This document shows, piece after piece, positions 10,250 through 19,892 of a stretch of DNA of 64,000 nt (positions are counted from its first letter, which is position 1; the number at the start of each line of letters is the position of its first letter). Origin of the DNA: Diploptera punctata. Lineage: Eukaryota; Arthropoda; Insecta; Blattodea; Blaberidae. The position numbers were made by a program, and so were the translations under genes. The stretch spans positions 541,098 through 605,097 of the forward strand of contig JASPKZ010007284.1 in assembly GCA_030220185.1 (NCBI GenBank), given 5' to 3'. The notes beneath the pieces are model-generated. The model was given only the letters and a program-made list of their open reading frames with translations, searched no databases and had not been told where the DNA came from.

Positions 10250-10690
10250 AAGGAGACTCACCTCATATTTTTGATTTTCTTGTAGACTATAGTTTCTTCA
10301 CATCTTCATGACATTGTCAATGCTTCTTAACTGTTGAATTTGCAGTTGTTGATTCTGTAGGTTGATTTTCGCTCCCTCTGTTGGCTGACCGATGAACTTC
10401 CAAATAATTTTTTTTTTCTCCTTTTCCCTGAAATTTCAAAATTCATAGTTTTATCCTTATTCTTGTGGAAGTAAATTTTCTCCCAAATTGTGGGTTCCTT
10501 AGATTTATCTAATTGTTTCAGTAATTTGGCCTTAGTTTTGATTCTGTGTTTTTCTGACCGTGCATGTGCAGCTATTGGAGACTTTTCTATTTTCCCATTT
10601 TTTAACATTTCTAAGGCGTTCTTTCAATCTTGTTAACAAATTATAGTGTACAAGAAAATAAAAAAAATATGAAGTGAGTCTAAAGCCCTA
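10250..10690 (-). pseudogene. Penelope-like element 3' end: GIY-YIG endonuclease tail and hammerhead remnant
   Basis: The minus frame 10,608-10,327 starts KSPIAAHARSEKHRI, continues LLKQLDKSKEPTIWEKIY and MNFEISGKRRKK. S..A.H......HRI followed ~25 residues later by a glutamate-containing helix and an N-F-E end is the pattern of the GIY-YIG endonuclease of Penelope-like elements (H and catalytic E). 3' of the frame the minus strand has ATGAAGA (10,303-10,309; C3 of CUGANGA changed) and GAAACTATAGTC (10,285-10,296), a decayed hammerhead, then ATATGAGGTGAG. The right edge (10,645-10,680) repeats the CAAGAAAAT..ATATGA end in inverted orientation, making a foldback. Only the C-terminal part of the ORF remains. 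Confidence 0.7.
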
Positions 10691-10802
10691 ACTCAATACA
10701 ACATAAGTAATTTCCTTACATTGTGAAAAGTACTGTGTGTAATACAGTAATCAAATTGATAATGAAGATGATAATATGTTAATAAATATAATGAATATTA
10801 AT

Positions 10803-11778
10803 AGTCCAAGATTGGGCTGCAAGATTACTACGTTCGAGTGTATAAACAAAATCTATTTTTTTTATAAAATTGTGAATGACTGAATACATTTTTGCCAAGT
10901 TGCCTATTAAAATTCGGCTGCCAGAATGTTTAATTAAAATATAATTTATTTATTTATTTATTTGAAATTATTTGATTCACTTGTTATTAAAATAAATTAT
11001 AATCCAATTCACAGAATTCGATGAATAGAGCTTCAAAGTTTTGGTTGCCATTGCAAACTTATCCATAAACCTCCTCGCAGCTACAGCAGGCTGTGACACC
11101 AATCAGTAATAAAATGGTGGTAAGTACATATTTACTGTTTTATATTGTTTCAAATAAAATTCAGTTCATTTAAAATGCAGTGATTTGTTTCATATAATGT
11201 ATATTAACACTACCTTTTGCATATATTTTTGTATATTAAATTGTATGTAGTATACATAAAGGGCAGTGGTTTTACTTCCCGCTGCGAGGAGGTTACGGCC
11301 AAGTTTACAATGATAACCAAAACTTCTTCTTCTTCTTCATCCTTCCAAGTATTAGGCCAAGGCCTGTTATGATCCTCTCTTCCATTTCTTCTTTCCTTTA
11401 TTTTCTTTTCTTCTCCAGAAAAGCCTGACCAGAGGCTATAAGATGGCAGCCCCATCACTGGTCTTGCCTTCCTTTGGCCAGCAACCAATCGAAGGGACTA
11501 TTATTATGCTTTCAAGTCTTATACGAGAATAACCAAAACTTTTCAAGCTCTATACATCGATTTCTGTGAACTGGATTATAATTTATTTTAATAACAAGTG
11601 AAACAAATTGTTTCGAATAAATTAATTAACTATATTTTAATATAACATACTGGCGGCCGAATTTTAATAGGCAACTCAGTAAAAATGTGTTCAGTCATTC
11701 ACAATTTTATGAAAAAAATAGATTTTGTTCATACACTCGATGAAGATAGTAAATCTTGCAGCCGGATCTTAGACTATA
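10803..11778. mobile_element. Long terminal inverted repeat element (~250-bp arms), split by a LINE
   Basis: Left arm 10,803-11,095 is the inverse of 11,529-11,775 plus 11,279-11,325: matching blocks include ATTCACAATTTTAT, GGCAACT..AGTAAAAATGTG, CTGGATTATAATTTATTTTA and GCGAGGAGGTTA. Middle part without coding capacity. The LINE insertion at 11,326-11,528 interrupts the right arm. Superfamily not determined. Confidence 0.75.
11326..11528 (-). mobile_element. 5'-truncated LINE insertion with 13-bp TSD
   Basis: Flanked by ATAACCAAAACTT at 11,313-11,325 and 11,529-11,541. On the minus strand it ends AACAGGCCTTGGCCTAATAC then an (AAG)n tail, the same 3' end as the RT-bearing LINE at 31,410-32,313. 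The frame reads SLWSGFSGEEKKIKERRN then EDHNRPWPNTWKDEEEEE. Confidence 0.85.
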
Positions 11779-12880
11779 ATGTTTACCATAGTTTTATTAT
11801 TAATTACATAATATTCTTACCTGAATGAATTATTTTTACTTCTTCTCTAAGAGATTTTTTTTTGGAAACTTGAATATTTCCTCATTCAGGTAGGTCTATT
11901 CTGAAAATGAAATAAATATTTTATTCATTCTCAATAGAGGGATCCATAACATTTTTAAATTAAATCTTAAGCCACTGGTACTGCAAAGTATTTGGACAGA
12001 AAGGAAGAAAATATTGTCTTTTTATAATAATCATAGAGTTATTGTTATCTAAAAGCAAGAAGTATTACCGGTATTACTGATAATTTTAACTTTTAGATTA
12101 AGACAATAGTTAATTGGAATTTGTGAATATTACCAATTACACTTGATTACAATTAGAAAATATTTTTTTAAAGCAATATATGTTTGTTTATCTTACCTAT
12201 GTTAGTTATTGTATGCATTTTTATCTTGCCCACAATAAAAATTCTTTCTCCTTTTCCAGATGTTCCTGATATTAGGATGTTGCCTCCATCCCCTTCCCTT
12301 GAACCTGGCACCTTGTACATTTCTGCACTTCACGTTCCCTCTTCAAATGTCAGTTTTTAGGAGGTAAGAACTTTTTACACATGCCTCATATATTTATAAT
12401 TGTTTTCACAATACACTCATTGTTGATGATATAGCTCTCCGAAATTATTATGAATGTACATACATATTCATGTAGATGCAATTATCAATGATTTACTCAA
12501 TTTATATTACCATTAACAGCTTCTTGGAAAGTAAAATGTATGATTAATTACAATTGAATGATTATTTAATACCGGTGTTTCTTTGTGCTATAGGCCCAAG
12601 AGAGGTGCATAGAAGTTAGAATTCAAAGTTGGGTTTATAATCACTGCAGTTGAACTTATCAGCTGAATTTAATTCACAAATTTCATGTGATATTTTTTTC
12701 CACTCCCACATTCTTCATAATAAAACTCATAATAAAAGATAATTGTATAGTTGCGCTGTTAGCGGTGGGTTGATATAGGCTGAGTTTCTTTAATTTAACT
12801 TCACAAAAATGTTATACAGAATTTCCAAATTTTCTCTTTATTTCTTTCTTTAATACTCATTGTATACACTAATACTTTCC
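11779..12880. other. AT-rich stretch without recognised gene
   Basis: No TE structure or convincing coding frame seen; one small foldback around 11,815-11,890 (CCTGAATGA...CTTCT / CATTCAGG). Confidence 0.4.
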
Positions 12881-12882
12881 TG

Positions 12883-13164
12883 CTATAAGACTTCTTCACA
12901 GTTTATTTTATAATTCAGTTCTTCACACTCTCTGACATATTCACTCACAAAACTTTCTTGTTTGGAGATCAAACCTTCTCTTCGCCTTTCGATCAACAAC
13001 TCATCCACAAATAGTACATGACTGGCTTTCATAAACAGCTCTTGCGATGACTGACTGGTCATCAGGCATTCACCTTTTTTGTATATGCGAAGGATGAACA
13101 TTCTGAAAGCCAGTCTGGACCCTCTGGAATAGAAAGTCTGAGAGGCTGATTCTTCTAGAATCAA
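12883..13164 (-). CDS. Hypothetical 93-aa open frame
   Basis: Open frame of 93 codons on the minus strand beginning MILEESASQTFYSRGSRLAF and ending in a Glu/Cys-rich stretch (ECEELNYKINCEEVL). Composition is protein-like (balanced charges, ERRR, few low-complexity runs), which stands out in this AT-rich window. I recognise no family. Upstream on the same strand another frame reads ALYGKREFMSWRLMSWWGPL, so a larger decayed gene or exon pair is possible. It could equally be chance. Confidence 0.25.
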   Translation of the reverse strand: MILEESASQTFYSRGSRLAFRMFILRIYKKGECLMTSQSSQELFMKASHVLFVDELLIERRREGLISKQESFVSEYVRECEELNYKINCEEVL

Positions 13165-13578
13165 TATGTAGGATGATTGTTAACAGACCTCAGCGGGCCC
13201 CACCAACTCATCAATCGCCAGCTCATGAATTCCCTTTTACCATATAAGGCGAGACTTGATTCCTGCCATCATCTGCAAATTTGGAAAGTCAGCTCAACAA
13301 TGCATCACAATATACAGGGTATTCTGAAAAAAGATTCCAATATTTACACAAGGGATAGAATGCAAAAAAAAAAAAATCCTTTGAAACATAATATCTTGTG
13401 AGTTATTGTCTATTGTTTACCACTATTATCAATTTGCATTTTATGAGCAGAAATTTTCAATGAGATCCAGTAACGTACCCAGCTCATTCCCCTGACCTTA
13501 ACTCTCTACATTTTTTACTTTGGGGGGAATTTAAAGGCCATGATGTAAGAGTTCTGATAAATGATATACACACATTTT

Positions 13579-14090
13579 CTTCTTCTTCTTAATCATAATT
13601 TGTAGGATTGTCATCCTGTTTATTTCCAAAGTCACTCCTCGGAGGAAGACATATTGGATGTGCACTTGGGACTGCGAGCAATGTATAAGATACACCTTGA
13701 AGTGGGTTGCTAGCCCGTTTTCATGGCGGGTTTATTATTCGGGGTTTCCTCCCTAGGCTGATTGCCTTCACCCAGCTCCAGAGCTCAGTCTGCCCCATTT
13801 TATTTCAGAGTTGTCTCTCCTAGGTGAGTTGTCTTGCAGGACTAATGAACCCCATCCGCCTGTTTGTCAGTCTACAAGGCAGTAGATGTAGAGTTGCCTC
13901 TTCCGTCAGGTACACTGTACCGAAGGACTCCTTATCTGTTGTATCTGCCTTGTGGTCTTCACCGTAACTCTGGCAAGGGGCCCTCACAAGGTACTATCAA
14001 CTGGGCAAGCTGAAGCAAGTTCTTTTTACGAGGTGTTACTCCTCCCCCTCACCCTTTTTCAACCTGGCTTGGGACAGGCTATGACAGGTT
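13579..14090 (-). mobile_element. Retroposon insertion with 14-bp TSD
   Basis: TSD TATACACACATTTT at 13,565-13,578 and 14,091-14,104. On the minus strand the element ends with CACATCCAATATGTCTTCCT, then ..TATGATTAAG and (AAG)n. The same CACATCCAATATGTCTTCCT tail ends the LINE at 14,291-14,460, so this is either a LINE fragment or a SINE using that LINE's tail. No clear RT motif; frames near the 3' end are short. Confidence 0.75.
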
Positions 14091-14290
14091 TATACACACA
14101 TTTTGAGAATGCATATTAGGTAATCCAGCAACAACCAGAGGTGTTCCAATGGAATCTATGGTTCCCTCAGACATAAGACAGAGGTTGAAATTAAAATGAA
14201 TAGATGTCATATGGAATCCTTTTCTCTGAATGGATGGATCAAGGAACTAGTAAAAGAAAATTTCTGCTCATAAAACACAAATTGATAATA

Positions 14291-14460
14291 TTGGAAAGAT
14301 TATATAGAAAGAATGGAAGACAACAGACTTGCAAAAAGAGCTAAAGAAGATAGACAAATGGATGAGAGAAGAGCAAGAGGAAGACCAGCCAAGAGGTGGA
14401 TAGTAACTGCACATCCAATATGTCTTCCTCCAAGGAGGATATAAAGAATAAGAAGAAGAT
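14291..14460 (+). mobile_element. LINE 3' end (RT ORF C-terminus)
   Basis: Translation gives YIERMEDNRLAKRAKEDRQM then DERRARGRPAKRWI, the usual end of RTE-like/related non-LTR ORFs (W..H..RM..NR..K......GRP..RW). The 3' tail is CACATCCAATATGTCTTCCT..AATAAGAAGAAG. It sits inside the right arm of the mariner-like element; GATAAT may be a short TSD. Confidence 0.7.
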
Positions 14461-15055
14461 AATGTTTGTATACAATAGACTATAACTCAAAATATATCTA
14501 ATTTAGGACCCATGATCATAAGTGTTTTTTTTATTACCTCATGTGTGAATATTTAAACTTTTTTTTCCCAGAACATCTGGTAGAACAGGTTCTCCAGTCT
14601 GTCAGTGTTTCACATGTTTTTAATTTACTCTCCTATGAAGATAAGTTTTACAAGATCTACATTATAAGTTGTAACACAGCTTAAGCAGGCTTTTCATTTT
14701 CCACTAAGAAGCCTGCATTAGCTGTGCTCAGTGCACTTTGGGCTTCCCTGAATTAACTGTATAAAAAGTATTACATATAATCTTACCTTATAATTAGAGT
14801 CAGGATTTTTATGTAATAAAAGGTAAGATTGCAACATAGTATAATGAGAAGTAAGACTTCTGACTGTCTTTTGTCTTGGTTTCACACACAAACAGTTGAA
14901 TAATATATACTACCTTTATTGCAATCTTATTTTTTATTACCTAAAAATCCTGACTATACTTATAACATGGATTGAGAGTATTGTCCTTTTTTTGGGTTAT
15001 ACAGGTATTATATCTGGAAACCACATTCTGGCTGACGGGAGTGAGTTCTTCCATT

Positions 15056-15849
15056 GTTTTTTTTTTTGCAAATGCCCCAGGTTGTCTTTTGACATTCCTG
15101 GTGTTCTCTCCTGGCATGGCATACTTGTAACCCACTTCTGAGGCGGAGTTACGTTGCCCTGATGATATGATGGTTGATGATAATAGTGGTGCACCAGGAG
15201 AGTTCCTAATCCTAAGCTTAATCTAAGATGAATATGTATGATGATGATTGCGATGACCATATGATTTTGGGGACCGTTTGGGCCTATAAGTTTTCCTGAC
15301 ACCCTCAGGGGTCCTCATCTAGGGAATATGTGGATGGCGACCACAAGGTGCCCAAGCTGAGCAAAACATTTCTTCCACTTACTTGTGTTTTGCACTCTTT
15401 TAACTTTACTATCTAATCTCTCTTGGTTAACTCTTGTTTTTTCGACCCCGACGCTATTAGGGCATCCGAGGGCTAGGGAGTCTTTCCTTTCTTCCATTTC
15501 TTCTTTCCTTTATTTTCTTTTCTTGTCCAGAAAAGCCTGACCAGAGGCTATAAGATGGCAGCCCCATCACTGGTCTTGCCTTCCTTTGGCCAGCAACCAA
15601 TGGAAGGGACTATTATTATGCTTTCAAGTCTTATACGAGAATTTCCCAGAGGGAAATTTTCTATAGGATCGTAACAGGCCTTGGTCTAATACTTGGAAGG
15701 AAGAAGAAGAAGAAGTTTTCCTGACATTTGTCTTACAGGCGAGGAAAAACCCCAATATAAACCTCACCCAGAAAAACTGTCCCGACTGGGGATCGAACCC
15801 ATGCCCGCTGCGTGACAAGGCAGCACGCTACCTCGAGACCACAGCGGTG
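15056..15849 (-). repeat. SINE family A in duplication copy 1, split by a LINE
   Basis: Minus-strand SINE: head CACCGCTGTGGTCTCGAGGT at the right (15,849), box B-like GGGTTCGATCCCC, body, A-rich tail at the left (~15,056-15,068). Interrupted at 15,303-15,715. Its partner copy is 16,241-16,609. Confidence 0.8.
15303..15715. mobile_element. LINE insertion with inverted 5' half (twin priming)
   Basis: TSD AGTTTTCCTGACA lies on the left (~15,290-15,302), and the same bases follow the right (AAG)n tail. The right part (15,646-15,714) is plus strand, ATCGTAACAGGCCTTGG..CTAATACTTGG then (AAG)n. The left part (15,303-15,645) is minus strand; 15,485-15,640 matches 11,380-11,527. A sense 3' end joined to an inverted upstream part is the signature of twin-primed LINE integration. 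Same family as 31,410-32,313. Confidence 0.8.
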
Positions 15850-16240
15850 AATGTTTCTGATTTCATTTGTAATGTTTTCTTTTAGTTCCTCCAATGTGTG
15901 CATTAGCTGTGCTCAGTGCACTTTGGGCTTCCCTGAATTAACTGTATAAAAAGTATTACATATAATCTTACCTTATAATTAGAGTCAGGATTTTTATGTA
16001 ATAAAAGGTAAGATTGCAACGTAGTATAATGAGAAGTAAGACTTCTGACTGTCTTTTGTCTTGGTTTCACACACAAACAGTTGAATAATATATACTACCT
16101 TTATTGCAATCTTATTTTTTATTACCTAAAAATCCTGACTATGCTTACAACATGGATTGAGAGTGTTGTCCTTTTTTGGGTTATACAGGTATTGTATCTG
16201 GAAACCACATTCTGGCTGACGGGAGTGAGTTCTTCCATTG

Positions 16241-16609
16241 TTTTTTTTTTTTGCAAATGCCCCAGGTTGTCTTTTGACATTCCTGGTGTTCTCTCCTGGC
16301 ATGGCATACTTGTAACCCACTTCTGAGGTGGAGTTACGTTGCCCTGATGATATGATGGTTGATGATGATAGTGGTGCACCAGGAGAGTTCCTAATCCTAA
16401 GCTTAATCTAAGATGAATATGTATGATGATGATTGCGATGACCATATGATTTCGGGGACCATTTGGGCCTATAAGTTTTCCTGACATTTGTCTTACAGGC
16501 GAGGAAAAACCCCAATATAAACCTCACCCAGAAAAACTGTCCCGACTGGGGATCGAACCCATGCCCGCTGCGTGACAAGGCAGCACGCTACCTCGAGACC
16601 ACAGCGGTG
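16241..16609 (-). repeat. SINE family A in duplication copy 2, uninterrupted
   Basis: Complete ~369-bp copy: tRNA-like head (CACCGCTGTGGTCTCGAGGT, box B GGGTTCGATCCCC) at right, body with TTTTTCTGGGTGAGG, GTAAGACAAATGTCAGG, CATATGGTCATCGCAATC and (ATC)-rich stretch, and an A tail at left. Near identical to the interrupted copy, as expected from duplication. Confidence 0.85.
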
Positions 16610-16977
16610 AATGTTTCTGATTTCATTTGTAATGTTTTCTTTTAGTTCCTCCAATGTGTGCAGATTTGTTCAATAAACCTTATCTTTTAGGTTATCCTGA
16701 AGTTAAAATCATACACTGTTAGGTCTGGAGAGAGAGCAAAGAGATGCATACTTAAAATAATTTTACTCATGAAAATATGTTGTACCAGGAAGATTTGTCT
16801 CACTATCTTGATAACTTAAAGCTGACTAACTGCATCCACGTGTCATGGAGGCCAAATTGAATGTGCATGCCACTGCTAAAGCAAGTTCCATAGCCCACTT
16901 TAAAAACCCTGAATGAAATCAGAAAACATTAAAATGAAAGAAACTCACTAGGACGATACATTTCACATATGTTATAT

Positions 16978-17284
16978 AAGTAAAGTAAAGTAATCCCACA
17001 ACAGGCCTTGGGAGGCCCTTGGGGTAGTAGGAGGTCAAGGCTCCCACTTTTTCTAGACAATCAGCACTTGATGTCAGCCAGGTTGTCAGCCCTGCGTGAC
17101 GGCCGCCTTTACCCCAGAACAAGCGTCTGGTACTCATTTCACTTAGAGGCTGAGTCGACCCCAGGGCCATAGTGCCGCCAGAAGGTTTTGGTCAGTTTAA
17201 AAATCCTGACCCCACTGGGACTTGAACCCTTGACCTTCCGACTTGTAGTGCAGTGCCTTAACCACTACGCTACGGCGTGCCCCC
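16978..17284 (-). repeat. SINE family C with 14-bp TSD
   Basis: Flanked by CACATATGTTATAT at 16,964-16,977 and 17,285-17,298. On the minus strand the head reads GGGGGGCACGCCGTAGCGTA then GTGGTTAAGGCACTGC (box A) and GGGTTCAAGTCCC (box B). The body is followed by a (TTTAC)n-like tail. Intact TSD implies a fairly young insertion. Confidence 0.85.
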
Positions 17285-17429
17285 CACATATGTTATATGG
17301 TAAGATTATATTAATACTCTTTAAACAGTTAATGCAGGGAAGCCATGTGCACGTTGAGTGCAGCTAATGCAGGCTTCATAGTGGAGAGTGATAACCCTCC
17401 CAAGCAGTTACAACTTATAATATGAATCC

Positions 17430-17820
17430 TGTACTTGCCATTGTCCATAACAATTAATGTAAAAAGCATATATTTCGCTAAACAGATCATAGTTACTAAA
17501 ATGAGAGTGAAAAATTTTTTTTGGCCACCCTTGTCTTCAGAATGCCACAATCATGATAGTAGCTAAAATAATTAATCATGTTATTTAGTTAATTTTCCAA
17601 AAAGCTGTTATAATCACCCAAGCAAACTTATATCAAATTTTAATAGAAAGTCATTTTCAGTTTTAATTAATTTATAATTCACTCTAATTTTTATTCATAA
17701 ATGCAGTATTGATATATTTCTAACTGACTTTCAAATGACAAAGGCCTATTTGGGAAATGAATGGTATTTGTAATTAATATTTAATTTTAGGAAGTGATAA
17801 TTTGAGTTTAATTTAATGAA
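17430..17820. other. Unassigned AT-rich stretch
   Basis: No gene, tRNA or repeat recognised. Confidence 0.4.
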
Positions 17821-17823
17821 TCG

Positions 17824-18025
17824 TATATTGAACTTTTATAGGAAAAAAATCACTATGAGGTTTAATTTAAGATTAAATTAAAATACTGAAGAACTGATTG
17901 ACATAACATCAGTCCGCGAGATATTAGTGAAGATGAAGCTGCCAATGCTTTGAAACTTCAGTATAATTAGAAGACTGGATATGAGGTGAGGAATGAAGTA
18001 TTTTAATTTAATCTTTAATGAATGG
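17824..18025 (+). mobile_element. Penelope-derived foldback with decayed hammerhead
   Basis: Left flank CACTATGAGG then AATTTAAGATTAAATTAAAA is the inverse of the right flank TTTTAATTTAATCTTTAA. Inside, 17,927-17,963 reads GTGAAGA, helix GAAGC/GCTTT, GAAACTTCAGTA: all hammerhead parts but C3 is G, which should abolish activity. Then ATTAGAAGACTGG and ATATGAGGTGAG, as at 38.7 kb. Confidence 0.65.
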
Positions 18026-18035
18026 ATAACTTAAT

Positions 18036-18092
18036 TTTCTCTGATGATCTTGTAGAAGATTTCCAGAAATCTTCTTCAAGATCATCATAGTA
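18036..18092. repeat. Short hairpin
   Basis: GATGATCTTGTAGAAGATTT and AAATCTTCTTCAAGATCATC are inverted around CCAG, a ~20-bp stem with one mismatch. Function unknown. Confidence 0.6.
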
Positions 18093-18314
18093 ACTCTAGC
18101 CGTGAAAACCTAAGTCAATATATTAATTTTCTCTGTTTCATACCACTTCTTTCAATATTTTCAATTTATTGCTTGTGTTTATAATTGGAAATAATTTTAA
18201 AAATTGCTATAAAACAGAGGACACTGAAGTATGTCATATATGCTCTAAGAAAACCTTAAGTCTACCTTGTTGATGGTTACTTGTTTTTATAGTTACAGTA
18301 TATGTAGTAATAGT

Positions 18315-18535
18315 TTAATGCAGGTTTTCATGGCCGGTAATCATAATGTTGAGAGATTCCGGGCTATGTGGCCGTGGTCCATTACTGGTGTTCCTACCAT
18401 CTTCAGTGGCGAGTACTTCTAGGTGTTGTTTCCTGGTTAGAGGCTCAACTGTGAATTGAGAAACATCTGGTAGGAACAGCAGAAATGGACCATGGCCACA
18501 TAGCCCAGAATCTCTTAATATTATGTGTAGCAATA
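18315..18535. repeat. Foldback repeat
   Basis: GAGATTCCGGGCTATGTGGC..GGTCCATTACTG..TTCCTACC and its near-complement GGTAGGAAC..AATGGACC..GCCACATAGCCC..AATCTC form ~60-bp arms around an 80-bp centre. CTGAAGATGG occurs on the minus strand but no partner GAAA box was found. Confidence 0.6.
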
Positions 18536-18539
18536 TTTT

Positions 18540-19075
18540 AGTTGATAAACTGTATTAATTGCTAAAAAAGGTTTTCTGTTAAATATGTAAATATGACAAA
18601 AGCAAGTATTTTTGTAGAAACTAGCTATGTATATTCCAAACATTTGCTACAATTTCACAAATTACATTTTTTTCTTAGGAATCATTAGCATTTACTGAGA
18701 TTAAATACAATTTTTTAAAAATATTTATGTATGTATGTATGGTATGTATGTATGTATATATGTGTTATTGAATAATGCAGTATGATATAGTGATTTTTTT
18801 TAACTTCTGTTAATAGTATAATTGTGATTATATGAAATAAGGTAAAATTGTTGAAATATGAACCAGTAATTAGTAGTTAAAACATTGTGGCATCAGCTCA
18901 ATTTTCCAACAAATGTTGCACATTTTAAAATACCTTACACACATTTTAATCTCATTGTACTGTCATGGATTATTTTTTTTTAGTATTAACTGTCACTTAA
19001 AACCTATTTTAAACATTTTATAAATGTTTTTTCATTATAATTTAATGAAATATTGAACTGTACATACCAGTTTAA
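18540..19075. other. AT-rich stretch with a (TATG)n microsatellite
   Basis: (TATG)n with one interruption at ~18,725-18,762; nothing else recognised. Confidence 0.45.
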
Positions 19076-19085
19076 TGTAGCATTG

Positions 19086-19190
19086 TTTTTTAATTAAGGT
19101 AGAATTTTTTTATTTGAACAATATGAGGTGAGTGATAAAAATTCTACCTTAATGAATATACCTCATAGTGAGAATTCCTAGAATAAGTTA
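19086..19190. mobile_element. Minimal foldback of the Penelope-derived family
   Basis: ATTAAGGTAGAATTTTT and AAAAATTCTACCTTAAT are inverted around a ~25-bp centre that holds ATATGAGGTGAG. CCTCATAGTG follows on the right (19,161). No ribozyme core present. Confidence 0.5.
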
Positions 19191-19399
19191 GCATTGTTTT
19201 TCCTACCATTTTATTTCTTTATTCAAATGCAGTCAACATATATTTCAGAATTTCAGAACTTACTTTTACACTATCTATTCTTGGGCATTGCATTAAATGC
19301 CATTATATTTTATACTTTTACAGGTTAGAGTACTTATTTTAAGTCTAAAAATACTTTATATTGAATTATACAAACACTGTTGTGTATTATATTAGAGTT

Positions 19400-19870
19400 G
19401 TGTGTTTTGACTCACCACATATTTCTTGATTTTTATGCAGACCTTGTTTCGTCGCTAACTGTGCGACGTTCTTGATGCTTCACAACTGTTGTCTTGCAGT
19501 TTTCCCTCCTGCAAATTGGTTTCTGCGCCCTCTGTTAGCTGACAGATGAACTTCCAAATCAAATTTTTTTTCCTTTCACCAGCAATTTCAAAATTCATGG
19601 TTTTCTTTTATTTTTTAAATTCCCGGTGAAAGGAAAAAAAAAATTGATTTGAAAGTTCATCGGTCAGCCAACAGAGGGCGCAGAAATCAATTTGCAGGAG
19701 GGAAAACTGCAAGACAACAGTTGTGAAGCATCAAGAATATCGCACAGTTATCGACGAAACTAGGTCTGCATAAAAATCAAGAAATATGAGGTGAGTCAAA
19801 ACACACAACTCAAATATAATTAAAATAAACCTCATAGTGTTATTTCCTACATATATTCAATACTGTTGTG
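19400..19870. mobile_element. Penelope-derived palindrome, two 3' ends tail to tail
   Basis: Arms of ~180 bp meet near 19,605. Each arm, read outward, has a remnant of the MNFEI coding end, then AACTGCAAGACAACAGTTGT, then a hammerhead-like block (GTCGCACAGTTAGCGAC helix, GAAAC, GGTC) and ATATG(A/T)GGTGAGTC. Here the CUGANGA box is replaced by ATCAAGA in both arms. Flanks AGTTGTGTGTTTTGACTCAC and GTGAGTCAAAACACACAACT are inverted. CCTCATAGTG lies on the right (19,830). Confidence 0.75.
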
Positions 19871-19892
19871 TATGTTGACAGCATTGCTTGAT

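Larger units (their letters stand above)
13314..14530 (+). mobile_element. Mariner-like element remnant carrying two retro-insertions
   Basis: Inverted arms: 13,380-13,455 (GTGAGTTATTGTCTATTGTT, ATGAGCAGAAATTTTCA) against 14,250-14,290 plus 14,461-14,505. Between them a frame reads PAHSPDLNSLHFLLWGEFKG then HDVRVLIND (13,479-13,566), the C-terminal SPDLN-L-F-LWG signature of mariner-like transposases. The rest of the coding region is deleted. Insertions at 13,579-14,090 and ~14,291-14,460 are separate features. Confidence 0.65.
14715..16660. repeat. Tandem duplication of a ~0.76-kb unit
   Basis: Unit starting GCATTAGCTGTGCTCAGTGC occurs at 14,715 and again at 15,900; both end TCCTCCAATGTGTG (15,899 and ~16,660). 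Copy 1 is 1185 bp, copy 2 about 761 bp; the ~424-bp difference is the LINE insertion at 15,303-15,715 plus its 13-bp TSD. Each unit contains one family-A SINE. Few base differences separate the copies. Confidence 0.85.
14650..17425. repeat. Large inverted repeat pair (~130-bp arms, 2.8 kb apart)
   Basis: 14,650-14,795 (TTATAAGTTGTAAC, GAAGCCTGCATTAGCTG, GGCTTCCCTG..TTAACTGT, TAATCTTACC) is the inverse of 17,298-17,425. Between them lie the tandem duplication and SINEs. This looks like a composite or very old TIR element; an additional half arm is at 15,900-15,985 because of the duplication. Confidence 0.65.

Noticed and set aside
18390..18440. CTGAAGATGG on the minus strand as another hammerhead
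   Set aside because: No GAAA box or short helix III follows at the right distance; treated only as a foldback repeat.
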